From assembly GCF_042466115.1 (NCBI RefSeq), contig NZ_JAXHBQ010000001.1:1736001-1800000 (forward strand): DNA of 64,000 nucleotides, written 5' to 3'. The position numbers and the translations under genes are program-made. Below the pieces are notes generated by a model. It did not search any database. It was not told the DNA's origin and saw only the letters and a program-made list of their open reading frames with translations. Numbering within the stretch: the stretch's first letter is position 1; every line of letters begins with the position of its first letter. Origin of the DNA: SW4 sp042466115 (GTDB lineage: Bacteria; Pseudomonadota; Alphaproteobacteria; Rhodobacterales; Rhodobacteraceae). Of the stretch, positions 52,293-60,947 are shown in pieces.

Positions 52293-52442
52293 CGACGCTC
52301 CTTTGCTACAGACGATAGCGCATAAGAATAGGTTTCCAAAAGCCCTTGATCACCTGTCCGACTCCTTTTATAGACCGCACACCTGACGCGGTTCGCCCGC
52401 GTCCTGTTTCGTTATGGGCAGGGCGAATTGTTAAGGGATCAT

Positions 52443-52517
52443 GGGCGCTTAGCTCAGCGGTAGAGCACTTCGTTGACATCGAAGGGGTCACAAGTTCGAA
52501 CCTTGTAGTGCCCACCA
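52443..52517 (+). tRNA. tRNA-Val (GAC)
   Basis: 75 nt with encoded CCA, starting GGGCGCTTAGCTCAGCGG. The anticodon stem CTTCG/CGAAG encloses TTGACAT, giving GAC. TTCGAA is present in the T loop. Confidence 0.96.
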
Positions 52518-52595
52518 TGAATTTGAACGACCCTTTTGAAAGGGTCAAAATGCAACCAAGGCGCCCCGACCGCGCCGCGAAAGAGGAGACGACCA

Positions 52596-52721
52596 ATGAA
52601 GGTTCGCAACTCACTCCGCTCGCTCAAGCAGCGTCATCGCGATTGCCGCGTCGTGCGCCGTAAGGGCCGCGTCTATGTGATCAACAAGACGCAGCGCCGC
52701 TTCAAGGCCCGTCAGGGCTAA
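52596..52721 (+). CDS. rpmJ: 50S ribosomal protein L36
   Basis: 41-aa basic protein of the large subunit (MKVRNSLRSLKQRHRDC start, KTQRRFKARQG end). It is the zinc-independent longer form lacking the Cys/His zinc ligands. AGAGGAG precedes the ATG. It lies 78 nt after tRNA-Val and is followed by a strong terminator. Confidence 0.96.
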   Translation: MKVRNSLRSLKQRHRDCRVVRRKGRVYVINKTQRRFKARQG

Positions 52722-52745
52722 GCGCGCACCGCTTGACAAAGATAG

Positions 52746-52776
52746 GGCCGCATCCGGAAACGGGGGCGGCCTTTTT
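52746..52776 (+). terminator. Rho-independent terminator of rpmJ
   Basis: GGCCGC...CCG and CGG...GCGGCC pair around GAAA and are followed by TTTTTC. Confidence 0.8.
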
Positions 52777-52892
52777 CTTTGCTGACTGGCCAATCTTGTG
52801 CAGGTTTTCCCGACTTTACAGTCTTGGTGCTGGCCAGCCTCACCTGGCGGTATTAACCTGCGTGCGATAGCAAAACCAAAGGACCGAATTTC

Positions 52893-54108
52893 ATGGCAAG
52901 ACATTTATTCAAATTCGCCGCCGGACTGGTATTCGCAGCCGCCCTGCCCGCCACCGCCCAGGACAACCTGTGCGGCGGTGTCGGCGACAACGGCCAGTGG
53001 ATCGGCGGGGACGCTGCAACCTCGGACATCGCGACTTCCCCTGATTACATGGAACAAATGGCGCTGGTGCTGTTGCGCAACGAATATGTGTCGCTGTTCA
53101 CCGTCAGCGAAGGCACCGAAGTCCGAAATCGAAGCCGCGGGCCGCGGCAGTGGCGACACACTGATTGATGTCCGCGACGAATCCGGCGAAATCATCCTGT
53201 CGGACGACGATTCCGGAGGCATGGGCGCCTCGCGCGGGGAAATGTTCCTTGGGTCGGGCACCTACTGCGTGTCGATGCGCAGCTATGACGGATCGCCGCT
53301 GACAGGGTTTGTGCGCGTTGGACGCATGGAACACGACCCCCTGACCCAAGGCCTAAGTGGTGGCATGATGCCAGGCGGCGAAACATGCACCGCTGACACG
53401 CCAGCCATGGACCTGACCGGCGATGTCATCGCCGAAGATATCATAGCAACCAACACCATCGACGGCGCGCCGTTCTACCGCTTTACGCTTGCAGCCGACG
53501 CACCCATCACCCTGACGGCAGAAAACCCCGATGCCGACCCTGTGCTGACGCTCTATGACAATGACGGCACCCTTTTGGCGGAAAACGATGATTTCGATGG
53601 GCTGAATTCGCGGATTGACATGCAAACCGCCTTGCCCGCCGGCACCTATTGCGTGGGGCTGCGCGCCCTTTCCGACGCATTTCAACCTGTCACGCTGACA
53701 CTCAAGGCCTATGACGCCGAAGAAGTCTTGAACACGCTTTATGCGCGCGGCGAGGCCAGCCCGCCAATGGATGGCAGCTATCCTGTGACCAATCTTGGCG
53801 TGATCGCCACCCGCATCCGCGAAGATGCCCAGGTCACAGGCGATACATCGTGGTTCGCGGTTGAGGTCGAAGAAGCAGGCCTGCTTCTGATCGAGGCGAT
53901 TGCCCAAGGCAACGGTGATCCGGTGCTGGTCCTGTTTGACGATCTGGGCCGCGAAGTTGCCTATAATGACGACTTTGGCGGGAGCCTGGACAGTCAGATC
54001 ACCGCCCGCGTCCAGCGCGGCACCTATATGATCGGTGTGCGGCAGCTGGATGAATCGATTCAAGGCTTTATCCGCATCCTTGCCGAGCGGTTCATCCCCG
54101 CACAGTAA
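52893..54108 (+). pseudogene. Secreted PPC-repeat protein, interrupted by a one-base frameshift
   Basis: The ATG after AAAGGACC opens a signal peptide (ARHLFKFAAGLVFAAALPA) and a domain with CGGVGDNGQWIGG and LRNEYVSLFTVSEGTEVR. This frame stops at 53168. The natural continuation IEAAGRGSGDTLIDV lies one frame over from about 53126 and runs to 54108. It holds two further similar modules (DDSGG, DDFDG and DDFGG turns, GTYCV/GTYMI ends) of the bacterial pre-peptidase C-terminal type. An extra A in CCGAAATCG (53124-53129) explains the break. The restored length is about 404 aa. It could be a true mutation or an assembly error. Confidence 0.75.
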
Positions 54109-54125
54109 AAAACGGCTTTGAAAAC

Positions 54126-54154
54126 AACCCCGTCCCCGGCGCTGGGGGCGGGGT
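54126..54154. terminator. Bidirectional terminator-like hairpin between convergent genes
   Basis: AACCCCG...CCCC and GGGG...CGGGGTT pair around a short loop, with AAAACAA on the left and TTATTCT on the right, between the convergent PPC-repeat and GNAT genes. Confidence 0.6.
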
Positions 54155-54158
54155 TATT

Positions 54159-54626
54159 CTATGGCAATTGCTTTTGCATCACCGCCCATTGCGCACCAGC
54201 TTCATCGCTTGCATCGCGCACGTGCAACCACTTGCGCCGCAGCAGTAATCCGAACGCGCTTTGGGTTGTGGTGTGAATTGCGCCATAGCCCTGTTGCCGC
54301 GCGATACCCTCGATTGCGGCAACCAATGCCGATGCCACTGCGCGCCCGCGCATGTCAGGCGTCACACATAGCCCGATCAACCACGGGGATTCATCAGCCT
54401 TGCCAAACGAATTCTCCGAAAGGGCCGCCGTGCCGATGGCCCGCCCGTCCTGCACTGCAACCACGGCAATCGGTAATCCGGTCTGTCTGATCCGCCGCGC
54501 CAGATCGCCATGGGCATCACCGCGCCCGCCTGCACCATAATGCTGCGGCCAAGTCTGCGCCAGAAGCCGGGCCGTGTCAGCGGCAAACTCGGGGGCGTCC
54601 GCAAGCAGACGAATGTCAGGTGTCAC
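54159..54626 (-). CDS. GNAT family N-acetyltransferase
   Basis: 155-aa acetyl-CoA-dependent acetyltransferase. The beta4-alpha3 acetyl-CoA site is GLCVTPDMRGRAVASALV (R/Q-x-x-G-x-A variant), preceded by GTAALSENSF. It starts with GTG overlapping the stop of the caspase-like gene, so it is coupled to it. The substrate is unknown. Confidence 0.82.
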   Translation of the reverse strand: MTPDIRLLADAPEFAADTARLLAQTWPQHYGAGGRGDAHGDLARRIRQTGLPIAVVAVQDGRAIGTAALSENSFGKADESPWLIGLCVTPDMRGRAVASALVAAIEGIARQQGYGAIHTTTQSAFGLLLRRKWLHVRDASDEAGAQWAVMQKQLP

Positions 54627-56299
54627 TGCCTCTCGATCCGGATGCCAAAGCTGTCGGCAAGCAGTTGCACGGCTGTTGCCTGATCAAGGTAGCCCGTGAC
54701 ACCCAGACCTGCGTTTTCCTGATACGCGCGCAGGGCGCTGCGGGTATCCTCGTCAAATTCGCCGTCAACGGCGCCGGGGTTCAGACCCATTTCGCGCAAC
54801 CGCAGTTCAACAAGTTGGGCGCGGATTTGTGGCAGGCCCAGTGCTTCTTCCTGGGCGCGGGCCGCATCAATCGCCGCTGTGTCTTCGTCGGGTGCCGTCA
54901 GCGCGGCAATCCGTGCTTCGGCCTCGGCCTTGAACGCACCTTCTGGATAGGCGGCAAGGTAAGCCTGAAAGCCCGCAACAGTTTCGGTTGAAAGCGCACG
55001 ATCCCAGGCCGCGCGGTCAAGGGCAACTGTGGCCGCTTCGCGCTCGCCCTCGATCGCAGCCAAACGCTGGCGCGCAAGGGCGGCAAACTGGCCTTCGGGG
55101 TAGCGCCCCAGATACGCGCGATAACCCGGTTCATCCCCGCGCGCGCCCGTTTCATCCCAAAACGCGCGGTCAAGGCGCGCCTGTGCAAGGCGTTCGCGTT
55201 CAGCTTCGGCGGCCAGTTCGGCGGCACGGCGTTCAGCCTGCGCATCCAAGCGGCTGATCTGTTCCGTCGTCAGATAGGATGTCTGCGGATAGCCGTTTTG
55301 CTGCTGCCAGTTACGAATGGCGCTGCGTGACCCGGGACCGAAAATGCCATCAACCCCGCGCGTATTGTAATCGAGCGCCGTCAAGTCGCGTTGAATTTCA
55401 CGCCGCGCCTCGCGCGTCAGGCTCAAACCTTCTTCGGCCAGACGGTCGGCACGGTTTGGTTCGGCCAGAATTTCCGCAATCGTGGTTTCGGCAATTTCGG
55501 TGTATTGCCCGTCGGGGAAACGGCGCAAGTAAGTGCGATAGGCATCAACGGTATCAAGGGCGATTGTCCCTTCCCACAACGCATCCTCGGCGCTGGTGTC
55601 AACGACAGGCGTGCCAAGCGGATCAGCGGGTTCAACCGTAATCTCTGCGGGCATAAGCACCCAAGTCGCAGGCACGAAACCTGCCGCCTGCACACGTGGG
55701 TTGGCGGCAATCAACACGGCAAGATCAGCTTCGGGCGCCGAAAGTTCCTCGGCCAGAAACGCTGCTGCGTCAGCGGGGGCCGCACGCAAAACACTCACGC
55801 CTTGGGGAATATCAAGCGTTCCAATCCCCGCAGCCAGATATGTGTCGTCGATCTCGGTGCCGTCATCAGCCTCGGCCCCGATCAACAGCACGGCGCGCCC
55901 TTGCGCCCGCGCCAGAATATGCAGCACGCTATCAACCGACACAGCCCTGTCGCCAAGCGAAAGCAGCGAAGGGCTAGCGGCATCAGCGGTCAGCAACCAT
56001 GTGCGGCTGCCATCACTCACAAAGCGGCCGGACATCACGACCACCAGTCGTTCCGCGTCCTCCGCGGCGTCGACAAAGCCGGCCAGGGCCGCAAGCGTGG
56101 TATCTGCGCGACCGTTCGCAAGCGCGGTGACAGCAAACCCAAGGCTTTCCAGCCCCTGCGCCGCCGCGACAACATCGTCACCACGCGACAGGCGGCCAAG
56201 CTGTTCATAGCGCTCCATCCCCAGCACCAAAGCCGCATCCTCGGCCAGCGCTCCAAGGGGCAAAGCCGCCAGAATCGTCGTGATCATTAGGTGGCGCAT
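54623..56299 (-). CDS. Caspase-like (C14) pseudo-peptidase with two peptidoglycan-binding domains
   Basis: 558 aa. A signal peptide (MRHLMITTILAALPLGALA) is followed by a caspase-fold domain (DAALVLGMERYEQLGRLSR, LESLGFAVTALANG). The place of the SGHG catalytic His is SGRF (Arg92). The place of the DACR catalytic Cys reads LLIGAEAD (about residue 143), so both active residues appear lost. A linker with repeated short helical units (AYRTYLRRFPDGQY, GYRAYLGRYPEGQF, GFQAYLAAYPEGAF) and two PG_binding_1 domains (about 295-355 and 485-545) follow. It is likely periplasmic; a cell-wall binding or sensing role is inference. Confidence 0.8.
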   Translation of the reverse strand: MRHLMITTILAALPLGALAEDAALVLGMERYEQLGRLSRGDDVVAAAQGLESLGFAVTALANGRADTTLAALAGFVDAAEDAERLVVVMSGRFVSDGSRTWLLTADAASPSLLSLGDRAVSVDSVLHILARAQGRAVLLIGAEADDGTEIDDTYLAAGIGTLDIPQGVSVLRAAPADAAAFLAEELSAPEADLAVLIAANPRVQAAGFVPATWVLMPAEITVEPADPLGTPVVDTSAEDALWEGTIALDTVDAYRTYLRRFPDGQYTEIAETTIAEILAEPNRADRLAEEGLSLTREARREIQRDLTALDYNTRGVDGIFGPGSRSAIRNWQQQNGYPQTSYLTTEQISRLDAQAERRAAELAAEAERERLAQARLDRAFWDETGARGDEPGYRAYLGRYPEGQFAALARQRLAAIEGEREAATVALDRAAWDRALSTETVAGFQAYLAAYPEGAFKAEAEARIAALTAPDEDTAAIDAARAQEEALGLPQIRAQLVELRLREMGLNPGAVDGEFDEDTRSALRAYQENAGLGVTGYLDQATAVQLLADSFGIRIERQ

Positions 56300-56383
56300 A
56301 GCTGGTCCTTTCGCATCGGATAATCGGGGCGCGCTTGATTTGACGCTACGCCCGCGACCCCTTGTTATGCAATATCGGCGCGT

Positions 56384-56632
56384 CTAGCTTTCGGGGTGCT
56401 CACGCAGATGTTCGGGCAAAACGCGGTTGGGTTTCTTGGCATAACCAATTTCCTCGGCGTGGCGGGCAAGCCAGAAAAACGCAACGATTCCAACCGCAGC
56501 CCCGGCAAATGCCAGTAAAATGGCCGTCACAAGATGCCCGGTGCTTTCGTCACCGGCGGTCAGCGCCAGATAACCGAAGGACCAGAAACCACCCCAAGCG
56601 ACAATGTTCAGAATTGCGACAAACTTGGCCAT
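56384..56632 (-). CDS. Small membrane protein, hypothetical
   Basis: 82 aa with two helices (VAILNIVAWGGFWSFGYLAL and VTAILLAFAGAAVGIVAFF) and a charged C-terminal tail (HAEEIGYAKKPNRVLPEHL). Function unknown. The ATG at 56632 is 7 nt after AAGGAG. An ATG two codons earlier is too close to the ribosome site. Confidence 0.7.
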   Translation of the reverse strand: MAKFVAILNIVAWGGFWSFGYLALTAGDESTGHLVTAILLAFAGAAVGIVAFFWLARHAEEIGYAKKPNRVLPEHLREHPES

Positions 56633-56751
56633 GACCATACTCCTTTGATGCTTGCGCCAATAGTGAGCCAGCGGCGCACCCGCCGTCAAACGGGTTTATT
56701 GTCACGGTGGAATTTGCGGGCGTTTCGGCGAATTTGTGCTAGGCTCGCGCC

Positions 56752-56919
56752 ATGGACCCTATTTCAATCACTTTTTATGCCATGGTCTGTGGCTGCCTTA
56801 GTATGGCCGCGCCCCGTCTTGGCGGGCTGGTTCCACGGTTGGCGGTTGGCGCAGGAATTGGCGTGGCCGCTGCGATCTTGCTGCCTGTATTGCGCGGGAT
56901 GATGGGCTTAACATACTAG
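56752..56919 (+). CDS. Small membrane protein, hypothetical (55 aa)
   Basis: Short hydrophobic protein: DPISITFYAMVCGCLSMAA, then RLGGLVPRLAVGAGIGVAAA, then ILLPVLRGMMGLTY. Two membrane helices flanked by Arg. It lies 54 nt upstream of the saccharopine dehydrogenase gene on the same strand. There is no strong ribosome site, which lowers confidence. Function unknown. Confidence 0.6.
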   Translation: MDPISITFYAMVCGCLSMAAPRLGGLVPRLAVGAGIGVAAAILLPVLRGMMGLTY

Positions 56920-56973
56920 CACCCCCGCGCGACTCGGCCTAAGCAGGGCGCGAACACCAACAAGGGGTCAGCC

Positions 56974-58008
56974 ATGCATCTTTGGGTCCGCGCGGAACAA
57001 CGTGACAATGAACAAAGGGTCGGAGTAGTGCCCGATGGTGCAGCCGACCTGATCGCCGCAGGCTTCACCGTCACGGTCGAGGACAGTGCGACCCGGATCA
57101 TCCCCACTGACGCCTATCGCGCCGCCGGATGCACCATTGCGCCCGAAGGATCCTGGCCCGGCGCGCCCGCCGACGCAGTCATTTTCGGCCTCAAGGAACT
57201 GCCCGACGATGGCACGCCCCTGACCCATCGTCACATCATGTTTGGCCATGCCTTCAAGGGTCAGCCCAGCGGGCGCGTATTGCTGGACCGGTTCAACGCC
57301 GGGGGCGGCACACTTTATGATCTGGAATACCTGACCGATGCGGATGGGCGCCGCGTTGCCGCCTTTGGCTATTGGGCGGGCTATGCAGGGGCGGCTGTGT
57401 CGCTGTTGTGTCTGGCAGCGCAGCGCCAGGGCAAACACAAAGGGCCGGTCAGCGCCTATCCGACAGCCCAAGCCATGCGCGAAGATCTACGCGCACAACT
57501 GGACGACACCCCGACATCGGCCCTGATTATCGGGGCCTTGGGCCGTGTTGGCACAGGCGCGGCAGACCTATGCCGCGAAATGAACGTGGATGTGACGCTG
57601 TGGGATATGGCAGAAACCGCCAGCGGCGGCCCCTTCCCGGAAGTCTTGCAGCATGACCTGTTCTTCAACTGCATCCTTGCCCGCCCCGGAACGCCAGTGT
57701 TCGTGCCGTTGGATACGGGCAGTCAGCCACGCACCCTGCGCGTCATCGGCGATATCGCCTGCGATCCCGACAGCGATTTTTCCCCTATCAAGGTTTATAG
57801 CCACGCAACAACCTGGGCTGCGCCTGCCCTGCGCGTGCACGACACGCCGCCGCTGGATGTCATGGCGATCGACAATCTCCCGTCCCTTTTGCCATTGGAA
57901 AGCGCGCAGGATTTCTCGCAGCAGGTATTGCCGCATTTGATGGTCTTGCAAGACATCGACAATGGCGTCTGGGGCCGCGCACGCGCGATCTTTGCAGACC
58001 ACGCCTAG
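56974..58008 (+). CDS. Saccharopine dehydrogenase (NAD+, L-lysine-forming type)
   Basis: 344-aa protein of the alanine-dehydrogenase/saccharopine-dehydrogenase fold. N-terminal HLWVRAEQRDNEQRVGVVPDGA, then IMFGHAFKGQPSG, FGYWAGYAGAAV and the NAD motif IIGALGRVGTGAADLC match LYS1-type enzymes. It interconverts saccharopine with lysine and 2-oxoglutarate. The partner saccharopine reductase is not in the window, so the direction is not decided. The 3' end overlaps the convergent DUF3775 gene by 4 nt. Confidence 0.85.
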   Translation: MHLWVRAEQRDNEQRVGVVPDGAADLIAAGFTVTVEDSATRIIPTDAYRAAGCTIAPEGSWPGAPADAVIFGLKELPDDGTPLTHRHIMFGHAFKGQPSGRVLLDRFNAGGGTLYDLEYLTDADGRRVAAFGYWAGYAGAAVSLLCLAAQRQGKHKGPVSAYPTAQAMREDLRAQLDDTPTSALIIGALGRVGTGAADLCREMNVDVTLWDMAETASGGPFPEVLQHDLFFNCILARPGTPVFVPLDTGSQPRTLRVIGDIACDPDSDFSPIKVYSHATTWAAPALRVHDTPPLDVMAIDNLPSLLPLESAQDFSQQVLPHLMVLQDIDNGVWGRARAIFADHA

Positions 58009-58322
58009 TAAAGATCGTCCTCGGCATCGCTGGCGGAAATCCCAAGCGAATCCAGGCCGTTCTCAAGATGGTCTGCCAGATGCGGCGATCCCTTGAGGTA
58101 GGTTTGCGTTGGCGTTGTCGCCTCGCTCGCGGCCGTATCAATGGCCTCTTCCAGTTCCTCTGGCTCAAAGCTGCCACGACCAATCCACATCACCGCAACA
58201 AGACTGAACTTTTCCTCGTCCCGCAGGTTCGACACAAATGCATCAAACTCGGCCTCGCTACGGTCGATGTCGCGCGCAAGGATAATCACCTCGGCAATTT
58301 TGTCGGTGCTAATTTTCAACAT
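58005..58322 (-). CDS. DUF3775 domain protein
   Basis: 105-aa acidic soluble protein (MLKISTDKIAEVIILARD start, then FVSNLRDEEKFSLVAVMWIGRG and YLKGSPHLADHLENGLDSLG) matching the DUF3775 family common in Rhodobacteraceae. Function unknown. The ATG at 58322 follows AAAGGACC. Upstream codons in frame lack similarity. Confidence 0.8.
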   Translation of the reverse strand: MLKISTDKIAEVIILARDIDRSEAEFDAFVSNLRDEEKFSLVAVMWIGRGSFEPEELEEAIDTAASEATTPTQTYLKGSPHLADHLENGLDSLGISASDAEDDLY

Positions 58323-58400
58323 CGCGCGGGTCCTTTCGGGTGTATGCAGCAAACATACCATGCGCCGCGCCTTCTGTCCCCGCTTTGATCTGGCGCAAAC

Positions 58401-59138
58401 CTATTTCGCGCCGAAAATCCGGTAATACAGCCAGTCCGGCAGAAACTGACTGGCACGAAACACCAAGGAAAACAGCGCCGGAAAGCTTTTCTTGAAGCCG
58501 TCGCTATTCATGTGATCAAACATTTCATGAGCGGCCTGTTCCGGCTCCATGATGAATGGCATCTTGAAGTCGTTCTTGTCGGTCAGCTGCGTCTTGATAA
58601 ATCCGGGGTTCGCGACCTGCACCGTCACGCCTGTCTTGCGCAGATCGGCATACATGCATTCGGCCAAGGACATCGTCGCGGCCTTGGACGCCGTATAGCC
58701 GATTGATCCGGGCAAGCCGCGAAATCCGGTCAGGGATGATGTGATAACCACATGGCCCGCGTCGCGATCAATGAACTGTGGCATGACTTGCCCCAGTACC
58801 CGCATGAAACCGGTAAAGTTGATATCGGCCATCGCGACCGCTTGCTGCGCGTTCCATTGATCCGCACCAAATGGCCAGTAAACGCCTGCCAGCAGCACGA
58901 CACCGTCGATCTGGCCCACGGCCTTGGCGGCCTGTGACACGCTGTCGTCATCCGCGATATCCACGGTCTGCACCTGTGATTTTCCGGGCAAGGTTGCGGC
59001 AACGGCGCGCAGTTTATCAAGCGAACGGGCCGACAGTATGACTTCGGCACCGGCACGGCTCATCACTTGGGCCAATGCGGCCCCCAACCCGTCACTCGCG
59101 CCAACCAACCAATACCGTTTTCCTTGCCATTCTCGCAC
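58401..59138 (-). CDS. Short-chain dehydrogenase of the RpoE-linked lipid operon
   Basis: 245-aa SDR. The Rossmann motif is WLVGASDGLGAALAQ. The catalytic Ser is in VITSSLTGFRGLPG and the YxxxK pair in YTASK. It is the last gene of the five-gene operon divergent from rpoE, in the same place as RSP_1087 in R. sphaeroides. The GTG start follows AAAGGA. It is probably a redox step on a lipid; the substrate is unknown. Confidence 0.85.
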   Translation of the reverse strand: MREWQGKRYWLVGASDGLGAALAQVMSRAGAEVILSARSLDKLRAVAATLPGKSQVQTVDIADDDSVSQAAKAVGQIDGVVLLAGVYWPFGADQWNAQQAVAMADINFTGFMRVLGQVMPQFIDRDAGHVVITSSLTGFRGLPGSIGYTASKAATMSLAECMYADLRKTGVTVQVANPGFIKTQLTDKNDFKMPFIMEPEQAAHEMFDHMNSDGFKKSFPALFSLVFRASQFLPDWLYYRIFGAK

Positions 59139-59153
59139 AATCTTTCCTTTGCT

Positions 59154-59714
59154 TCAGGCCGCTTTGGGGCGCATCGTCGCGACCAGTTCGGCCACCTTGA
59201 TCCCGTATTTCCGGAACTGGCTGCGGTTCATGATGGTTCCGTTCGCCGTCAGATACATCCAGTCCACGGTATCCAGAATGTGGCCGCCGGCCTCGTCTGC
59301 CAGCTTGATCCGGTAGTTCAACACAACGCTGTTGCCCGCTTGCTGGCCATGTCCGGTGCCAATGACATCAGGCGCCGTGGCCTTGATGGCACCGTCATTG
59401 CCAACGGTCAGCGTCCATTCACGATTTTGCACAGTTCCGCTGTCATATTCAAACCGTTCGACCATGCGGCCAACGTTGCCTTGCCAGCTGGCCTCGAAAT
59501 CCGCGACGAACCGCGATGTGACCCGCCCTGTAGGACCATAGATCACGCCTTCGCACTGTATCGGACCATTCAGGTGTTCGCGAATGCTGAAATCAGGACC
59601 AGCGGCTGTGTAATCCTCGGGGCGCTGCGCCTTGAATGAAAAGCGGCTCTGGATCAGCAGGAACGCGATGACGGCCAAAGCAACACCCGCAATCAATGAA
59701 AGAAACACTGTCAT
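59154..59714 (-). CDS. DUF3833 family protein
   Basis: 186 aa. An N-terminal membrane anchor (TVFLSLIAGVALAVIAFLLI) is followed by a beta-rich lipocalin-like domain (FSIREHLNGPIQCEGVIYG, VLNYRIKLADEAGGHILDTVDWMY), the DUF3833 pattern. It is likely anchored in the inner membrane with the domain outside. It may bind or deliver the modified lipid made by its operon partners (inference). Confidence 0.85.
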   Translation of the reverse strand: MTVFLSLIAGVALAVIAFLLIQSRFSFKAQRPEDYTAAGPDFSIREHLNGPIQCEGVIYGPTGRVTSRFVADFEASWQGNVGRMVERFEYDSGTVQNREWTLTVGNDGAIKATAPDVIGTGHGQQAGNSVVLNYRIKLADEAGGHILDTVDWMYLTANGTIMNRSQFRKYGIKVAELVATMRPKAA

Positions 59715-59717
59715 ACC

Positions 59718-60947
59718 TTAATCCTCAAGTCTGGTGGCGGCCAACAAGGCGATCGCCACAAGTTTCAAAACGGACGGCACAAGCGCATAAAGCACCGTCA
59801 ACATCATCAGGGCCTGTTCCGGCTGTGTTGCAGCCGCGACAGCAAAACCCGACCGTTCCAGCAGCGGCAACAACAACACCGCCGCAAAGGCCAGCGTGAA
59901 CTTCGACACCAGCGACCAAAGGCCAAAACCTTGCCCGCCATTGGGGGAAATGGTCGCAAGGCGGCGAGCAAACATCGCGGGCAGTAACGTGAGGTCAGCG
60001 CCAATCGTCGCGCCCGATGCAATGCAGATCAGGGCAAACGCAAGCGTATCGCCTTGCCCCAATGTCAGCGTCACGCCAAAGGACGCAACTGCCAGCACCA
60101 TTGCCGCCAAAAGCACCGGTTTTTCACCATACCGGCGCGCCAATGCGCTCCAGATTGGCGCCGACAGGGCAGCGGCCAAGAAGAACAGCACCAACAGCGG
60201 ACCTTCCCAACCCGGCGCGCCAAGGCGGCTTTCGACGTAGAACAGGAACAGGGTCGAGGACACGGCAAGCGGCGTTGCGTTGACCAAAGCAAGGATCAGC
60301 AAGCGCCGCGCCAGCGGGTCGCGCAGGATATCCCCCATCGGGCTGGGGGGGTGATCGACGCGCGCGCCCGTCCATTCGGGCCACATGAACAACGCGGCCA
60401 CCACAGCCGCTGCGGCAAAGCCCCACGCAAAAGTCGCAAAGGGCGCGGCGCTGACATCCATCAGCAGTGTTGGCGCGACAGCAGCCAGACACACACCCAG
60501 CAAAGCCCCGCTTTCGCGCCACGCCGCAAGGCGCACATGACCTTTGTCGTCATCACCCACCTTGGTGATCCCTTGGGCATAGAAATTGATCGTCAGAAAG
60601 CTGAACGCTGTGAACAACCCCGTGATCGTCAGGCCAAACCACCAGATCGGATCAATCGGCGGGGGAACGGCGAACAGGCCCAACATTGACGCGGCCAGCG
60701 CCAACGCACCGCCGCTGACAGCGACCGCACGGCCCTGACGCAAGCGTTCACTGATCCAACCCAGCACAGGGTCTTGGACCACATCAAACAGGCGCAACCC
60801 AAACAAAACCGCACCCAAGGCCGTCAGCGAAACGCCAAACGTGTCGGCATAGTATTTCGGTGCATAGATATAGATCGGCAGACCCGCACCCGAAAGCACG
60901 GCGGCAAAGCCGGTATAGGCCGGATAGCGCTGCGCCAGCGCCGTCAT
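59718..60947 (-). CDS. MFS transporter (GPH/MelB-like) of the RpoE-linked operon
   Basis: 409 aa with about 12 hydrophobic segments. The GPH-type signature is LRLFDVVQDPVLGWISERLR near residue 50. MFS_2-type carriers include lipid transporters, which fits the lipid operon. It overlaps the DUF1365 gene by 4 nt and follows the order of the R. sphaeroides RSP_1087-1091 locus. Confidence 0.87.
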   Translation of the reverse strand: MTALAQRYPAYTGFAAVLSGAGLPIYIYAPKYYADTFGVSLTALGAVLFGLRLFDVVQDPVLGWISERLRQGRAVAVSGGALALAASMLGLFAVPPPIDPIWWFGLTITGLFTAFSFLTINFYAQGITKVGDDDKGHVRLAAWRESGALLGVCLAAVAPTLLMDVSAAPFATFAWGFAAAAVVAALFMWPEWTGARVDHPPSPMGDILRDPLARRLLILALVNATPLAVSSTLFLFYVESRLGAPGWEGPLLVLFFLAAALSAPIWSALARRYGEKPVLLAAMVLAVASFGVTLTLGQGDTLAFALICIASGATIGADLTLLPAMFARRLATISPNGGQGFGLWSLVSKFTLAFAAVLLLPLLERSGFAVAAATQPEQALMMLTVLYALVPSVLKLVAIALLAATRLED

